In this document: positions 11,094 through 24,753 of the stretch, in pieces
How positions within the stretch are numbered: position 1 is the stretch's first letter
Layout of the letters: each line of letters opens with the position of its first letter
NCBI GenBank assembly: GCA_022605955.1
Contig: JAKCOZ010000229.1
Span: forward strand, 124,001 to 188,000
DNA: 64,000 bases
Direction: 5' to 3'
Source of the DNA: Rallus limicola
Taxonomy: Eukaryota; Chordata; Aves; Gruiformes; Rallidae
The notes under the pieces: generated by a model
Seen by the model: only the letters and a program-made list of their open reading frames with translations
Told to the model about the DNA's origin: nothing
Database searches by the model: none
Position numbers and translations under genes: made by a program

Positions 11094-13073
11094 ATGCCTT
11101 TCATGCCTAGCTTCTTTACTTTGGGAGTTATTGCTGGACGTTTAGCATGTTTTGAACTGCAGTCTGCTAGGGCCGAGAAAAGCACCGTAGGAGGTTCCAG
11201 GCATGTTCCCTCTTTCCAGGCAAAGGAAAAGGCTGAGAGCCAAAGTGACAGGGTCTGCTTGTGTGTCCTGTTAGGAGGTTTCAGACAAGCTATGCCTTTC
11301 ATGCCTAGCTTCTTTACTTTAGCAGTTATTGCTGGACGTTTAGCATGTTTTGAACTGCAGTATGCTAGGGCCGAGAAAAGCACTGTAGGAGGTAGCAGGT
11401 ATGTTCCTTCTTTCCAGGCAAAGGAAAAGGCTGAGAGCCAAAGTGACAGGGTCTGCTTGTGTGTCCTGTTAGGAGGTTTCAGACAAGCTATGCCTTTCAT
11501 GCCTAGCTTCTTTACTTTGGGAGTTATTGCTGGACGTTTTGCATGTTTTGAACTGCAGTCTGCTAGGGCCGAGAAAAGCACCGTAGGAGGTTCCAGGCAT
11601 GTTCCCTCTTTCCAGGCAAAGGAAAAGGCTGAGAGCCAAAGTGACAGGGTCTGCTTGTGTGTCCTGTTAGGAGGTTTCAGACAAGCTATGCCTTTCAGGC
11701 CTAGCTTCTTTACTTTGGGAGTTATTGCTGGACGTTTAGCATGTTTTGAACTGCAGTCTGCTAGGGCCGAGAAAAGCACTGTAGGAGGTAGCAGGTATGT
11801 TCCTTCTTTCCAGGCAAAGGAAAAGGCTGAGTGCCAAAGTGACAGGGTCTGCTTGTGTGTCCTGTTAGGAGGTTTCAGACAAGCTATGCCTTTCAGTCCT
11901 AGCTTCTTTACTTTGGGAGTTATTGCTGGACGTTTAGCATGTTTTGAACTGCAGTCTGCTAGGGCCGAGAAAAGCACCGTAGGAGCTTCCAGGCATGTTC
12001 CCTCTTTCCAGGCAAAGGAAAAGGCTGAGAGCCAAAGTGACAGGGTCTGCTTGTGTGTCCTGTTAGGAGGTTTCAGACAAGCTATGCCTTTCATGCCTAG
12101 CTTCTTTACTTTGGGAGTTATTGCTGGACGTTTAGCATGTTTTGAACTGCAGTCTGCTAGGGCCGAGAAAAGCACCGTAGGAGGTTCCAGGCATGTTCCC
12201 TCTTTCCAGGCAAAGGAAAAGGCTGAGAGCCAAAGTGACAGGGTCTGCTTGTGTGTCCTGTTATAAGGTTTCAGACAAGCTATGCCTTTCAGTCCTAGCT
12301 TCTTTACTTTGGGAGTTATTGCTGGACGTTTAGCATGTTTTGAACTGCAGTCTGCTAGGGCCGAGAAAAGCACCGTAGGAGGTTCCAGGCATGTTCCCTC
12401 TTTCCAGGCAAAGGAAAAGGCTGAGAGCCAAAGTGACAGGGTCTGCTTGTGTGTCCTGTTAGGAGGTTTCAGACAAGCTATGCCTTTCAGTCCTAGCTTC
12501 TTTACTTTGGGAGTTATTGCTGGACGTTTAGCATGTTTTGAACTGCAGTCTGCTAGGGCCGAGAAAAGCACTGTAAGAGGTAGCAGGTATGTTCCTTCTT
12601 TCCAGGCAAAGGAAAAGGCTGAGAGCCAAAGTGACAGGGTCTGCTTGTGTGTCCTGTTAGGAGGTTTCAGACAAGCTATGCCTTTCATGCCTAGCTTCTT
12701 TACTTTGGGAGTTATTGCTGGACGTTTAGCATGTTTTGAACTGCAGTCTGCTAGGGCCGAGAAAAGCACCGTAGGAGGTTCCAGGCATGTTCCCTCTTTC
12801 CAGGCAAAGGAAAAGGCTGAGAGCCAAAGTGACAGGGTCTGCTTGTGTGTCCTGTTAGGAGGTTTCAGACAAGCTATGCCTTTCATGCCTAGCTTCTTTA
12901 CTTTAGCAATTATTGCTGGACGTTTAGCATGTTTTGAACTGCAGTCTGCTAGGGCCGAGAAAAGCACTGTAGGAGGTAGCAGGTATGTTCCTTCTTTCCA
13001 GGCAAAGGAAAAGGCTGAGAGCCAAAGTGACAGGGTCTGCTTGTGTGTCCTGTTAGGAGGTTTCAGACAAGCT

Positions 13074-13268
13074 ATGCCTTTCATGCCTAGCTTCTTTACT
13101 TTGGGAGTTATTGCTGGACGTTTAGCATGTTTTGAACTGCAGTCTGCTAGGGCCGAGAAAAGCACTGTAGGAGGTAGCAGGTATGTTCCTTCTTTCCAGG
13201 CAAAGGAAAAGGCTGAGAGCCAAAGTGACAGGGTCTGCTTGTGTGTCCTAGGAGGTTTCAGACAAGCT
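13074..13268 (+). repeat. Monomer with 3-bp deletion (195 bp)
   Basis: This is an M/Y-class unit in which gtgtcctgttagg is shortened to gtgtcctagg at about 13245-13253. Three bases are lost, so open frames on both strands continue through it. It is the only in-frame length change seen. Confidence 0.9.
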
Positions 13269-14258
13269 ATGCCTTTCAGTCCTAGCTTCTTTACTTTGGG
13301 AGTTATTGCTGGACGTTTAGCATGTTTTGAACTGCAGTCTGCTAGGGCCGAGAAAAGCACCGTAGGAGCTTCCAGGCATGTTCCCTCTTTCCAGGCAAAG
13401 GAAAAGGCTGAGAGCCAAAGTGACAGGGTCTGCTTGTGTGTCCTGTTAGGAGGTTTCAGACAAGCTATGCCTTTCATGCCTAGCTTCTTTACTTTGGGAG
13501 TTATTGCTGGATGTTTAGCATGTTTTGAACTGCAGTCTGCTAGGGCCGAGAAAAGCACCGTAGGAGGTTCCAGGCATGTTCCCTCTTTCCATGCAAAGGA
13601 AAAGGCTGAGAGCCAAAGTGACAGGGTCTGCTTGTGTGTCCTGTTAGGAGGTTTCAGACAAGCTATGCCTTTCAGTCCTAGCTTCTTTACTTTGGGAGTT
13701 ATTGCTGGACGTTTAGCATGTTTTGAACTGCAGTCTGCTAGGGCCGAGAAAAGCACCGTAGGAGGTTCCAGGCATGTTCCATCTTTCCAGGCAAAGGAAA
13801 AGGCTGAGAGCCAAAGTGACAGGGTCTGCTTGTGTGTCCTGTTAGGAGGTTTCAGACAAGCTATGCCTTTCATGCCTAGCTTCTTTACTTTGGGAGTTAT
13901 TGCTGGACGTTTAGCATGTTTTGAACTGCAGTCTGCTAGGGCCGAGAAAAGCACCGTAGGAGGTTCCAGGCATGTTCCCTCTTTCCAGGCAAAGGAAAAG
14001 GCTGAGAGCCAAAGTGACAGGGTCTGCTTGTGTGTCCTGTTAGGAGGTTTCAGACAAGCTATGCCTTTCAGTCCTAGCTTCTTTACTTTGGGAGTTATTG
14101 CTGGACGTTTAGCATGTTTTGAACTGCAGTCTGCTAGGGCCGAGAAAAGCACTGTAAGAGGTAGCAGGTATGTTCCTTCTTTCCAGGCAAAGGAAAAGGC
14201 TGAGAGCCAAAGTGACAGGGTCTGCTTGTGTGTCCTGTTAGGAGGTTTCAGACAAGCT
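13269..14258 (+). repeat. Left-arm 16-monomer-spaced segment, copy 2
   Basis: Units S/A (13269), M/H with GCL and catg (13467), S/H with atct (13776), M/H, and S/Y with ctgtaagag (14061). The gttttgcatg unit follows at once (14259), so relative to copy 1 two monomers (M/H and LAV/Y) are absent. The intervening block 12480-13073 contains a further S/Y with ctgtaagag, an M/H and a LAV-like unit (tttagcaatt, 12876), 1584 bp (8 units) from the matching units at 10896-11489. Confidence 0.75.
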
Positions 14259-16832
14259 ATGCCTTTCATGCCTAGCTTCTTTACTTTGGGAGTTATTGCT
14301 GGACGTTTTGCATGTTTTGAACTGCAGTCTGCTAGGGCCGAGAAAAGCACCGTAGGAGGTTCCAGGCATGTTCCCTCTTTCCAGGCAAAGGAAAAGGCTG
14401 AGAGCCAAAGTGACAGGGTCTGCTTGTGTGTCCTGTTATAAGGTTTCAGACAAGCTATGCCTTTCATGCCTAGCTTCTTTACTTTGGGAGTTATTGCTGG
14501 ACGTTTAGCATGTTTTGAACTGCAGTCTGCTAGGGCCGAGAAAAGCACTGTAGGAGGTAGCAGGTATGTTCCTTCTTTCCAGGCAAAGGAAAAGGCTGAG
14601 AGCCAAAGTGACAGGGTCTGCTTGTGTGTCCTGTTAGGAGGTTTCAGACAAGCTATGCCTTTCAGTCCTAGCTTCTTTACTTTGGGAGTTATTGCTGGAC
14701 GTTTAGCATGTTTTGAACTGCAGTCTGCTAGGGCTGAGAAAAGCACCGTAGGAGCTTCCAGGCATGTTCCCTCTTTCCAGGCAAAGGAAAAGGCTGAGAG
14801 CCAAAGTGACAGGGTCTGCTTGTGTGTCCTGTTAGGAGGTTTCAGACAAGCTATGCCTTTAAGTCCTAGCTTCTTTACTTTGGGAGTTATTGCTGGACGT
14901 TTAGCATGTTTTGAACTGCAGTCTGCTAGGGCCGAGAAAAGCACTGTAGGAGGTAGCAGGTATGTTCCTTCTTTCCAGGCAAAGGAAAAGGCTGAGAGCC
15001 AAAGTGACAGGGTCTGCTTGTGTGTCCTGTTAGGAGGTTTCAGACAAGCTATGCCTTTCAGTCCTAGCTTCTTTACTTTGGGAGTTATTGCTGGACGTTT
15101 AGCATGTTTTGAACTGCAGTCTGCTAGGGCCGAGAAAAGCACCGTAGGAGGTTCCAGGCATGTTCCCTCTTTCCAGGCAAAGGAAAAGGCTGAGAGCCAA
15201 AGTGACAGGGTCTGCTTGTGTGTCCTGTTAGGAGGTTTCAGACAAGCTATGCCTTTCAGTCCTAGCTTCTTTACTTTGGGAGTTATTGCTGGACGTTTAG
15301 CATGTTTTGAACTGCAGTCTGCTAGGGCCGAGAAAAGCACCGTAGGAGGTTCCAGGCATGTTCCCTCTTTCCAGGCAAAGGAAAAGGCTGAGAGCCAAAG
15401 TGACAGGGTCTGCTTGTGTGTCCTGTTAGGAGGTTTCAGACAAGCTATGCCTTTCAGTCCTAGCTTCTTTACTTTGGGAGTTATTGCTGGACGTTTAGCA
15501 TGTTTTGAACTGCAGTCTGCTAGGGCCGAGAAAAGCACTGTAGGAGGTAGCAGGTATGTTCCTTCATTCCAGGCAAAGGAAAAGGCTGAGAGCCAAAGTG
15601 ACAGGGTCTGCTTGTGTGTCCTGTTAGGAGGTTTCAGACAAGCTATGCCTTTCAGTCCTAGCTTCTTTACTTTGGGAGTTATTGCTGGACGTTTAGCATG
15701 TTTTGAACTGCAGTCTGCTAGGGCCGAGAAAAGCACCGTAGGAGGTTCCAGGCATGTTCCCTCTTTCCAGGCAAAGGAAAAGGCTGAGAGCCAAAGTGAC
15801 AGGGTCTGCTTGTGTGTCCTGTTAGGAGGTTTCAGACAAGCTATGCCTTTCATGCCTAGCTTCTTTACTTTGGGAGTTATTGCTGGACGTTTAGCATGTT
15901 TTGAACTGCAGTCTGCTAGGGCCGAGAAAAGCACCGTAGGAGCTTCCAGGCATGTTCCCTCTTTCCAGGCAAAGGAAAAGGCTGAGAGCCAAAGTGACAG
16001 GGTCTGCTTGTGTGTCCTGTTAGGAGGTTTCAGACAAGCTATGCCTTTCAGTCCTAGCTTCTTTACTTTGGGAGTTATTGCTGGACGTTTAGCAAGTTTT
16101 GAACTGCAGTCTGCTAGGCCCGAGAAAAGCACCGTAGGAGGTTCCAGGCATGTTCCCTCTTTCCAGGCAAAGGAAAAGGCTGAGAGCCAAAGTGACAGGG
16201 TCTGCTTGTGTGTCCTGTTAGGAGGTTTCAGACAAGCTATGCCTTTCAGTCCTAGCTTCTTTACTTTGGGAGTTATTGCTGGACGTTTAGCATGTTTTGA
16301 ACTGCAGTCTGCTAGGGCCGAGAAAAGCACCGTAGGAGGTTCCAGGCATGTTCCCTCTTTCCAGGCAAAGGAAAAGGCTGAGAGCCAAAGTGACAGGGTC
16401 TGCTTGTGTGTCCTGTTAGGAGGTTTCAGACAAGCTATGCCTTTCAGTCCTAGCTTCTTTACTTTGGGAGTTATTGCTGGACGTTTAGCATGTTTTGAAC
16501 TGCAGTCTGCTAGGGCCGAGAAAAGAACCATAGGAGGTTCCAGGCATGTTCCCTCTTTCCATGCAAAGGAAAAGGCTGAGAGCCAAAGTGACAGGGTCTG
16601 CTTGTATGTCCTGTTAGGAGGTTTCAGACAAGCTATGCCTTTCAGTCCTAGCTTCTTTACTTTGGGAGTTATTGCTGGACGTTTAGCATGTTTTGAACTG
16701 CAGTCTGCTAGGGCCGAGAAAAGCACCGTAGGAGGTTCCAGGCATGTTTCCTCTTTCCAGGCAAAGGAAAAGGCTGAGAGCCAAAGTGACAGGGTCTGCT
16801 TGTGTGTCCTGTTAGGAGGTTTCAGACAAGCT

Positions 16833-17624
16833 ATGCCTTTCAGTCCTAGCTTCTTTACTTTGGGAGTTATTGCTGGACGTTTAGCATGTTTTGAACTGCA
16901 GTCTGCTAGGGCCGAGAAAAGCACTGTAGGAGGTAGCAGTTATGTTCCTTCTTTCCAGGCAAAGGAAAAGGCTGAGAGCCAAAGTGACAGGGTCTGCTTG
17001 TGTGTCCTGTTAGGAGGTTTCAGACAAGCTATGCCTTTCATGCCTAGCTTCTTTACTTTGGGAGTTATTGCTGGACGTTTAGCATGTTTTGAACTGCAGT
17101 CTGCTAGGGCCGAGAAAAGCACCGTAGGAGGTTCCAGGCATGTTCCCTCTTTCCAGGCAAAGGAAAAGGCTGAGAGCCAAAGTGACAGGGTCTGCTTGTG
17201 TGTCCTGTTAGGAGGTTTCAGACAAGCTATGCCTTTCCGTCCTAGCTTCTTTACTTTGGGAGTTATTGCTGGACGTTTAGCATGTTTTGAACTGCAGTCT
17301 GCTAGGGCCGAGAAAAGCACTGTAGGAGGTAGCAGGTATGTTCCTTCTTTCCAGGCAAAGGAAAAGGCTGAGAGCCAAAGTGACAGGGTCTGCTTGTGTG
17401 TCCTGTTAGGAGGTTTCAGACAAGCTATGCCTTTCATGCCTAGATTCTTTACTTTGGGAGTTATTGCTGGACATTTAGCATGTTTTGAACTGCAGTCTGC
17501 TAGGGCCGAGAAAAGCACCGTAGGAGGTTCCAGGCATGTTCCCTCTTTCCAGGCAAAGGAAAAGGCTGAGAGCCAAAGTGACAGGGTCTGCTTGTGTGTC
17601 CTGTTAGGAGGTTTCAGACAAGCT
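16833..17624 (+). repeat. 23-monomer-spaced segment, copy 1
   Basis: Four units: S/Y with the rare gcagttatg (about 16937), M/H, R/Y (17229), and M/H with CpG loss gacattt (about 17471). They match 21388-22179 at a distance of 4555 bp, which is 23 units plus the 1-bp insertion near 18136. The combination of an R-class unit followed by a gacattt unit is seen nowhere else in the window. Confidence 0.75.
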
Positions 17625-18020
17625 ATGCCTTTCAGTCCTAGCTTCTTTACTTTGGGAGTTATTGCTGGACGTTTAGCATGTTTTGAACTGCAGTCTGCTA
17701 GGGCCGAGAAAAGCACCGTAGGAGGTTCCAGGCATGTTCCCTCTTTCCAGGCAAAGGAAAAGGCTGAGAGCCAAAGTGACAGGGTCTGCTTGTGTGTCCT
17801 GTTAGGAGGTTTCAGACAAGCTATGCCTTTCATGCCTAGCTTCTTTACTTTGGGAGTTATTGCTGGACGTTTAGCATGTTTTGAACTGCAGTCTGCTAGG
17901 GCCGAGAAAAGCACTGTAGGAGGTAGCAGGTATGTTCCCTCTTTCCAGGCAAAGGAAAGGGCTGAGAGCCAAAGTGACAGGGTCTGCTTGTGTGTCCTGT
18001 TAGGAGGTTTCAGACAAGCT

Positions 18021-18219
18021 ATGCCTTTCAGTCCTAGCTTCTTTACTTTGGGAGTTATTGCTGGACGTTTAGCATGTTTTGAACTGCAGTCTGCTAGGGC
18101 CGAGAAAAGCACCGTAGGAGGTTCCAGGCATGTTCCCCTCTTTCCATGCAAAGTAAAAGGCTGAGAGCCAAAGTGACAGGGTCTGCTTGTGTGTCCTGTT
18201 AGGAGGTTTCAGACAAGCT
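18021..18219 (+). repeat. Monomer with 1-bp insertion (199 bp)
   Basis: A C run is extended at 18131-18140 (tgttcccctc instead of tgttccctc). The same unit has the catg marker and a private G>T at about 18154 (aagtaaaagg). The next unit starts at 18220. The shift breaks the open frames on both strands here, with no sign of compensation nearby. Confidence 0.9.
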
Positions 18220-21200
18220 ATGCCTTTCAGTCCTAGCTTCTTTACTTTGGGAGTTATTGCTGGACGTTTAGCATGTTTTGAACTGCAGTCTGCTAGGGCC
18301 GAGAAAAGCAATGTAGGAGGTAGCAGGTATGTTCCTTCTTTCCAGGCAAAGGAAAAGGCTGAGAGCCAAAGTGACAGGGTCTGCTTGTGTGTCCTGTTAG
18401 GAGGTTTCAGACAAGCTATGCCTTTCAGTCCTAGCTTCTTTACTTTGGGAGTTATTGCTGGACGTTTAGCATGTTTTGAACTGCAGTCTGCTAGGGCCGA
18501 GAAAAGCACCGTAGGAGGTTCCAGGCATGTTCCCTCTTTCCAGGCAAAGGAAAAGGCTGAGAGCCAAAGTGACAGGGTCTGCTTGTGTGTCCTGTTAGGA
18601 GGTTTCAGACAAGCTATGCCTTTCAGTCCTAGCTTCTTTACTTTGGGAGTTATTGCTGGACGTTTAGCATGTTTTGAACTGCAGTCTGCTAGGGCCGAGA
18701 AAAGCACCGTAGGAGGTTCCAGGCATGTTCCCTCTTTCCAGGCAAAGGAAAAGGCTGAGAGCCAAAGTGACAGGGTCTGCTTGTGTGTCCTGTTAGGAGG
18801 TTTCAGACAAGCTATGCCTTTCATGCCTAGCTTCTTTACTTTGGGAGTTATTGCTGGACGTTTAGCATGTTTTGAACTGCAGTCTGCTAGGGCCGAGAAA
18901 AGCACTGTAGGAGGTAGCAGGTATGTTCCTTCTTTCCAGGCAAAGGAAAAGGCTGAGAGCCAAAGTGACAGGGTCTGCTTGTGTGTCCTGTTAGGAGGTT
19001 TCAGACAAGCTATGCCTTTCAGTCCTAGCTTCTTTACTTTGGGAGTTATTGCTGGACGTTTAGCATGTTTTGAACTGCAGTCTGCTAGGGCCGAGAAAAG
19101 CACCGTAGGAGCTTCCAGGCATGTTCCCTCTTTCCAGGCAAAGGAAAAGGCTGAGAGCCAAAGTGACAGGGTCTGCTTGTGTGTCCTGTTAGGAGGTTTC
19201 AGACAAGCTATGCCTTTCATGCCTAGCTTCTTTACTTTGGGAGTTATTGCTGGACGTTTAGCATGTTTTGAACTGCAGTCTGCTAGGGCCGAGAAAAGCA
19301 CCGTAGGAGGTTCCAGGCATGTTCCCTCTTTCCAGGCAAAGGAAAAGGCTGAGAGCCAAAGTGACAGGGTCTGCTTGTGTGTCCTGTTAGGAGGTTTCAG
19401 ACAAGCTATGCCTTTCAGTCCTAGCTTCTTTACTTTGGGAGTTATTGCTGGACGTTTAGCATGTTTTGAACTGCAGTCTGCTAGGGCCGAGAAAAGCACC
19501 GTAGGAGGTTCCAGGCATGTTCCTTCTTTCCATGCAAAGGAAAAGGCTGAGAGCCAAAGTGACAGGGTCTGCTTGTGTGTCCTGTTAGGAGGTTTCAGAC
19601 AAGCTATGCCTTTCATGCCTAGCTTCTTTACTTTGGGAGTTATTGCTGGACGTTTAGCATGTTTTGAACTGCAGTCTGCTAGGGCCGAGAAAAGCACCGT
19701 AGGAGGTTCCAGGCATGTTCCCTCTTTCCAGGCAAAGGAAAAGGCTGAGAGCCAAAGTGACAGGGTCTGCTTGTGTGTCCTGTTAGGAGGTTTCAGACAA
19801 GCTATGCCTTTCAGTCCTAGCTTCTTTACTTTGGGAGTTATTGCTGGACGTTTAGCATGTTTTGAACTGCAGTCTGCTAGGGCCGAGAAAAGCACTGTAG
19901 GATGTAGCAGGTATGTTCCTTCTTTCCAGGCAAAGGAAAAGGCTGAGAGCCAAAGTGACAGGGTCTGCTTGTGTGTCCTGTTAGGAGGTTTCAGACAAGC
20001 TATGCCTTTCATGCCTAGCTTCTTTACTTTGGGAGTTATTGCTGGACGTTTAGCATGTTTTGAACTGCAGTCTGCTAGGGCCGAGAAAAGCACCGTAGGA
20101 GGTTCCAGGCATGTTCCCTCTTTCCAGGCAAAGGAAAAGGCTGAGAGCCAAAGTGACAGGGTCTGCTTGTGTGTCCTGTTAGGAGGTTTCAGACAAGCTA
20201 TGCCTTTCAGTCCTAGCTTCTTGACTTTGGGAGTTATTGCTAGGCGTTTAGCATGTTTTGAACTGCAGTCTGCTAGGGCCGAGAAAAGCACCGTAGGAGG
20301 TTCCAGGCATGTTCCCTCTTTCCAGGCAAAGGAAAAGGCTGAGAGCCAAAGTGACAGGGTCTGCTTGTGTGTCCTGTTAGGAGGTTTCAGACAAGCTATG
20401 CCTTTCATGCCTAGCTTCTTTACTTTGGGAGTTATTGCTGGACGTTTAGCATGTTTTGAACTGCAGTCTGCTAGGGCCGAGAAAAGCACCGTAGGAGGTT
20501 CCAGGCATGTTCCCTCTTTCCAGGCAAAGGAAAAGGCTGAGAGCCAAAGTGACAGGGTCTGCTTGTGTGTCCTGTTAGGAGGTTTCAGACAAGCTATGCC
20601 TTTCAGTCCTAGCTTCTTTACTTTGGGAGTTATTGCTGGACGTTTAGCATGTTTTGAACTGCAGTCTGCTAGGGCCGAGAAAAGCACCGTAGGAGGTTCC
20701 AGGCATGTTCCCTCTTTCCAGGCAAAGGAAAAGGCTGAGAGCCAAAGTGACAGGGTCTGCTTGTGTGTCCTGTTAGGAGGTTTCAGACAAGCTATGCCTT
20801 TCAGTCCTAGCTTCTTTACTTTGGGAGTTATTGCTGGACGTTTAGCATGTTTTGAACTGCAGTCTGCTAGGGCCGAGAAAAGCACCGTAGGAGGTTCCAG
20901 GCATGTTCCTTCTTTCCAGGCAAAGGAAAAGGCTGAGAGCCAAAGTGACAGGGTCTGCTTGTGTGTCCTGTTAGGAGGTTTCAGACAAGCTATGCCTTTC
21001 AGTCCTAGCTTCTTTACTTTGGGAGTTATTGCTGGACGTTTAGCATGTTTGGAACTGCAGTCTGCTAGGGCCGAGAAAAGCACCGTAGGAGGTTCCAGGC
21101 ATGTTCCCTCTTTCCAGGCAAAGGAAAAGGCTGAGAGCCAAAGTGACAGGGTCTGCTTGTGTGTCCTGTTAGGAGGTTTCAGACAAGCTATGCCTTTCAG

Positions 21201-21387
21201 TCCTAGCTTCTTTACTTTGGGAGTTATTGCTGGACGTTTAGCATGTTTTGAACTGCAGTCTGCTAGGGTCGAGAAAAGCACTGTAGGAGGTAGCAGGTAT
21301 GTTCCTTCTTTCCAGGCAAAGGAAAAGGCTGAGAGCCAAAATGACAGGGTCTGCTTGTGTGTCCTGTTAGGAGGTTTCAGACAAGCT

Positions 21388-22179
21388 ATGCCTTTCAGTC
21401 CTAGCTTCTTTACTTTGGGAGTTATTGCTGGACGTTTAGCATGTTTTGAACTGCAGTCTGCTAGGGCCGAGAAAAGCACTGTAGGAGGTAGCAGTTATGT
21501 TCCTTCTTTCCAGGCAAAGGAAAAGGCTGAGAGCCAAAATGACAGGGTCTGCTTGTGTGTCCTGTTAGGAGGTTTCAGACAAGCTATGCCTTTCCGTCCT
21601 AGCTTCTTTACTTTGGGAGTTATTGCTGGACGTTTAGCATGTTTTGAACTGCAGTCTGCTAGGGCCGAGAAAAGCACCGTAGGAGGTTCCAGGCATGTTC
21701 CCTCTTTCCAGGCAAAGGAAAAGGCTGAGAGCCAAAGTGACAGGGTCTGCTTGTGTGTCCTGTTAGGAGGTTTCAGACAAGCTATGCCTTTCCGTCCTAG
21801 CTTCTTTACTTTGGGAGTTATTGCTGGACGTTTAGCATGTTTTGAACTGCAGTCTGCTAGGGCCGAGAAAAGCACTGTAGGAGGTAGCAGGTATGTTCCT
21901 TCTTTCCAGGCAAAGGAAAAGGCTGAGAGCCAAAGTGACAGGGTCTGCTTGTGTGTCCTGTTAGGAGGTTTCAGACAAGCTATGCCTTTCATGCCTAGCT
22001 TCTTTACTTTGGGAGTTATTGCTGGACATTTAGCATGTTTTGAACTGCAGTCTGCTAGGGCCGAGAAAAGCACCGTAGGAGGTTCCAGGCATGTTCCCTC
22101 TTTCCAGGCAAAGGAAAAGGCTGAGAGCCAAAGTGACAGGGTCTGCTTGTGTGTCCTGTTAGGAGGTTTCAGACAAGCT
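21388..22179 (+). repeat. 23-monomer-spaced segment, copy 2
   Basis: Units S/Y with gcagttatg (about 21492), R/H (21586), R/Y (21784), M/H with gacattt (about 22026). The first unit and its left neighbour both have a G>A (ccaaaatgac, about 21336 and 21534), so those two units look like a very recent one-monomer duplication. Confidence 0.75.
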
Positions 22180-24753
22180 ATGCCTTTCATGCCTAGCTTC
22201 TTTACTTTGGGAGTTATTGCTGGACGTTTAGCATGTTTTGAACTGCAGTCTGCTAGGGCCGAGAAAAGCACTGTAGGAGGTAGCAGGTATGTTCCTTCTT
22301 TCCAGGCAAAGGAAAAGGCTGAGAGCCAAAGTGACAGGGTCTGCTTGTGTGTCCTGTTAGGAGGTTTCAGACAAGCTATGCCTTTCAGTCCTAGCTTCTT
22401 TACTTTGGGAGTTATTGCTGGACGTTTAGCATGTTTTGAACTGCAGTCTGCTAGGGCCGAGAAAAGCACCGTAGGAGGTTCCAGGCATGTTCCCTCTTTC
22501 CAGGCAAAGGAAAAGGCTGAGAGCCAAAGTGACAGGGTCTGCTTGTGTGTCCTGTTAGGAGGTTTCAGACAAGCTATGCCTTTCAGTCCTAGCTTCTTTA
22601 CTTTGGGAGTTATTGCTGGACGTTTAGCATGTTTTGAACTGCAGTCTGCTAGGGCCGAGAAAAGCACCGTAGGAGGTTCCAGGCATGTTCCCTCTTTCCA
22701 TGCAAAGGAAAAGGCTGAGAGCCAAAGTGACAGGGTCTGCTTGTGTGTCCTGTTAGGAGGTTTCAGACAAGCTATGCCTTTCAGTCCTAGCTTCTTTACT
22801 TTGGGAGTTATTGCTGGACGTTTAGCATGTTTTGAACTGCAGTCTGCTAGGGCCGAGAAAAGCACCGTAGGAGGTTCCAGGCATGTTCCCTCTTTCCAGG
22901 CAAAGGAAAAGGCTGAGAGCCAAAGTGACAGGGTCTGCTTGTGTGTCCTGTTAGGAGGTTTCAGACAAGCTATGCCTTTCAGTCCTAGCTTCTTTACTTT
23001 GGGAGTTATTGCTGGACGTTTAGCATGTTTTGAACTGCAGTCTGCTAGGGCCGAGAAAAGCACCGTAGGAGGTTCCAGGCATGTTCCCTCTTTCCAGGCA
23101 AAGGAAAAGGCTGAGAGCCAAAGTGACAGGGTCTGCTTGTGTGTCCTGTTAGGAGGTTTCAGACAAGCTATGCCTTTCATGCCTAGCTTCTTTACTTTGG
23201 GAGTTATTGCTGGACGTTTAGCATGTTTTGAACTGCAGTCTGCTAGGGCCGAGAAAAGCACCGTAGGAGCTTCCAGTCATGTTCCCTCTTTCCAGGCAAA
23301 GGAAAAGGCTGAGAGCCAAAGTGACAGGGTCTGCTTGTGTGTCCTGTTAGGAGGTTTCAGACAAGCTATGCCTTTCAGTCCTAGCTTCTTTACTTTGGGA
23401 GTTATTGCTGGACGTTTAGCATGTTTTGAACTGCAGTCTGCTAGGGCCGAGAAAAGCACTGTAGGAGGTAGCAGGTATGTTCCTTCTTTCCAGGCAAAGG
23501 AAAAGGCTGAGAGCCAAAGTGACAGGGTCTGCTTGTGTGTCCTGTTAGGAGGTTTCAGACAAGCTATGCCTTTCAGTCCTAGCTTCTTTACTTTGGGAGT
23601 TATTGCTGGACGTTTAGCATGTTTTGAACTGCAGTCTGCTAGGGCCGAGAAAAGCACCGTAGGAGGTTCCAGGCATGTTCCCTCTTTCCAGGCAAAGGAA
23701 AAGGCTGAGAGCCAAAGTGACAGGGTCTGCTTGTGTGTCCTGTTAGGAGGTTTCAGACAAGCTATGCCTTTCAGTCCTAGCTTCTTTACTTTGGGAGTTA
23801 TTGCTGGACGTTTAGCATGTTTTGAACTGCAGTCTGCTAGGGCCGAGAAAAGCACCGTAGGAGGTTCCAGGCATGTTCCCTCTTTCCATGCAAAGGAAAA
23901 GGCTGAGAGCCAAAGTGACAGGGTCTGCTTGTGTGTCCTGTTAGGAGGTTTCAGACAAGCTATGCCTTTCAGTCCTAGCTTCTTTACTTTGGGAGTTATT
24001 GCTGGACGTTTAGCATGTTTTGAACTGCAGTCTGCTAGGGCCGAGAAAAGCACCGTAGGAGCTTCCAGGCATGTTCCCTCTTTCCAGGCAAAGGAAAAGG
24101 CTGAGAGCCAAAGTGACAGGGTCTGCTTGTGTGTCCTGTTAGGAGGTTTCAGACAAGCTATGCCTTTCATGCCTAGCTTCTTTACTTTGGGAGTTATTGC
24201 TGGACGTTTAGCATGTTTTGAACTGCAGTCTGCTAGGGCCGAGAAAAGCACCATAGGAGGTTCCAGGCATGTTCCCTCTTTCCAGGCAAAGGAAAAGGCT
24301 GAGAGCCAAAGTGACAGGGTCTGCTTGTGTGTCCTGTTAGGAGGTTTCAGACAAGCTATGCCTTTCAGTCCTAGCTTCTTTACTTTGGGAGTTATTGCTG
24401 GACGTTTAGCATGTTTTGAACTGCAGTCTGCTAGGGCCGAGAAAAGCACTGTAGGAGGTAGCAGGTATGTTCCTTCTTTCCAGGCAAAGGAAAAGGCTGA
24501 GAGCCAAAGTGACAGGGTCTGCTTGTGTGTCCTGTTAGGAGGTTTCAGACAAGCTATGCCTTTCAGTCCTAGCTTCTTTACTTTGGGAGTTATTGCTGGA
24601 CGTTTAGCATGTTTTGAACTGCAGTCTGCTAGGGCCGAGAAAAGCACCGTAGGAGGTTCCAGGCATGTTCCCTCTTTCCAGGCAAAGGAAAAGGCTGAGA
24701 GCCAAAGTGACAGGGTCTGCTTGTGTGTCCTGTTAGGAGGTTTCAGACAAGCT

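Noticed and set aside
2060..16924. 4954-codon open frame on the minus strand, and similar giant frames elsewhere (for example 26305-40923 plus, 23277-33359 minus, 47970-58553 plus)
   Set aside because: They are the 66-codon unit read in tandem, overlap equally open frames on the opposite strand, start and stop at random private variants, show no recognisable domain, and are broken by uncorrected frameshifts. They are a consequence of a stop-free unit whose length is divisible by three.
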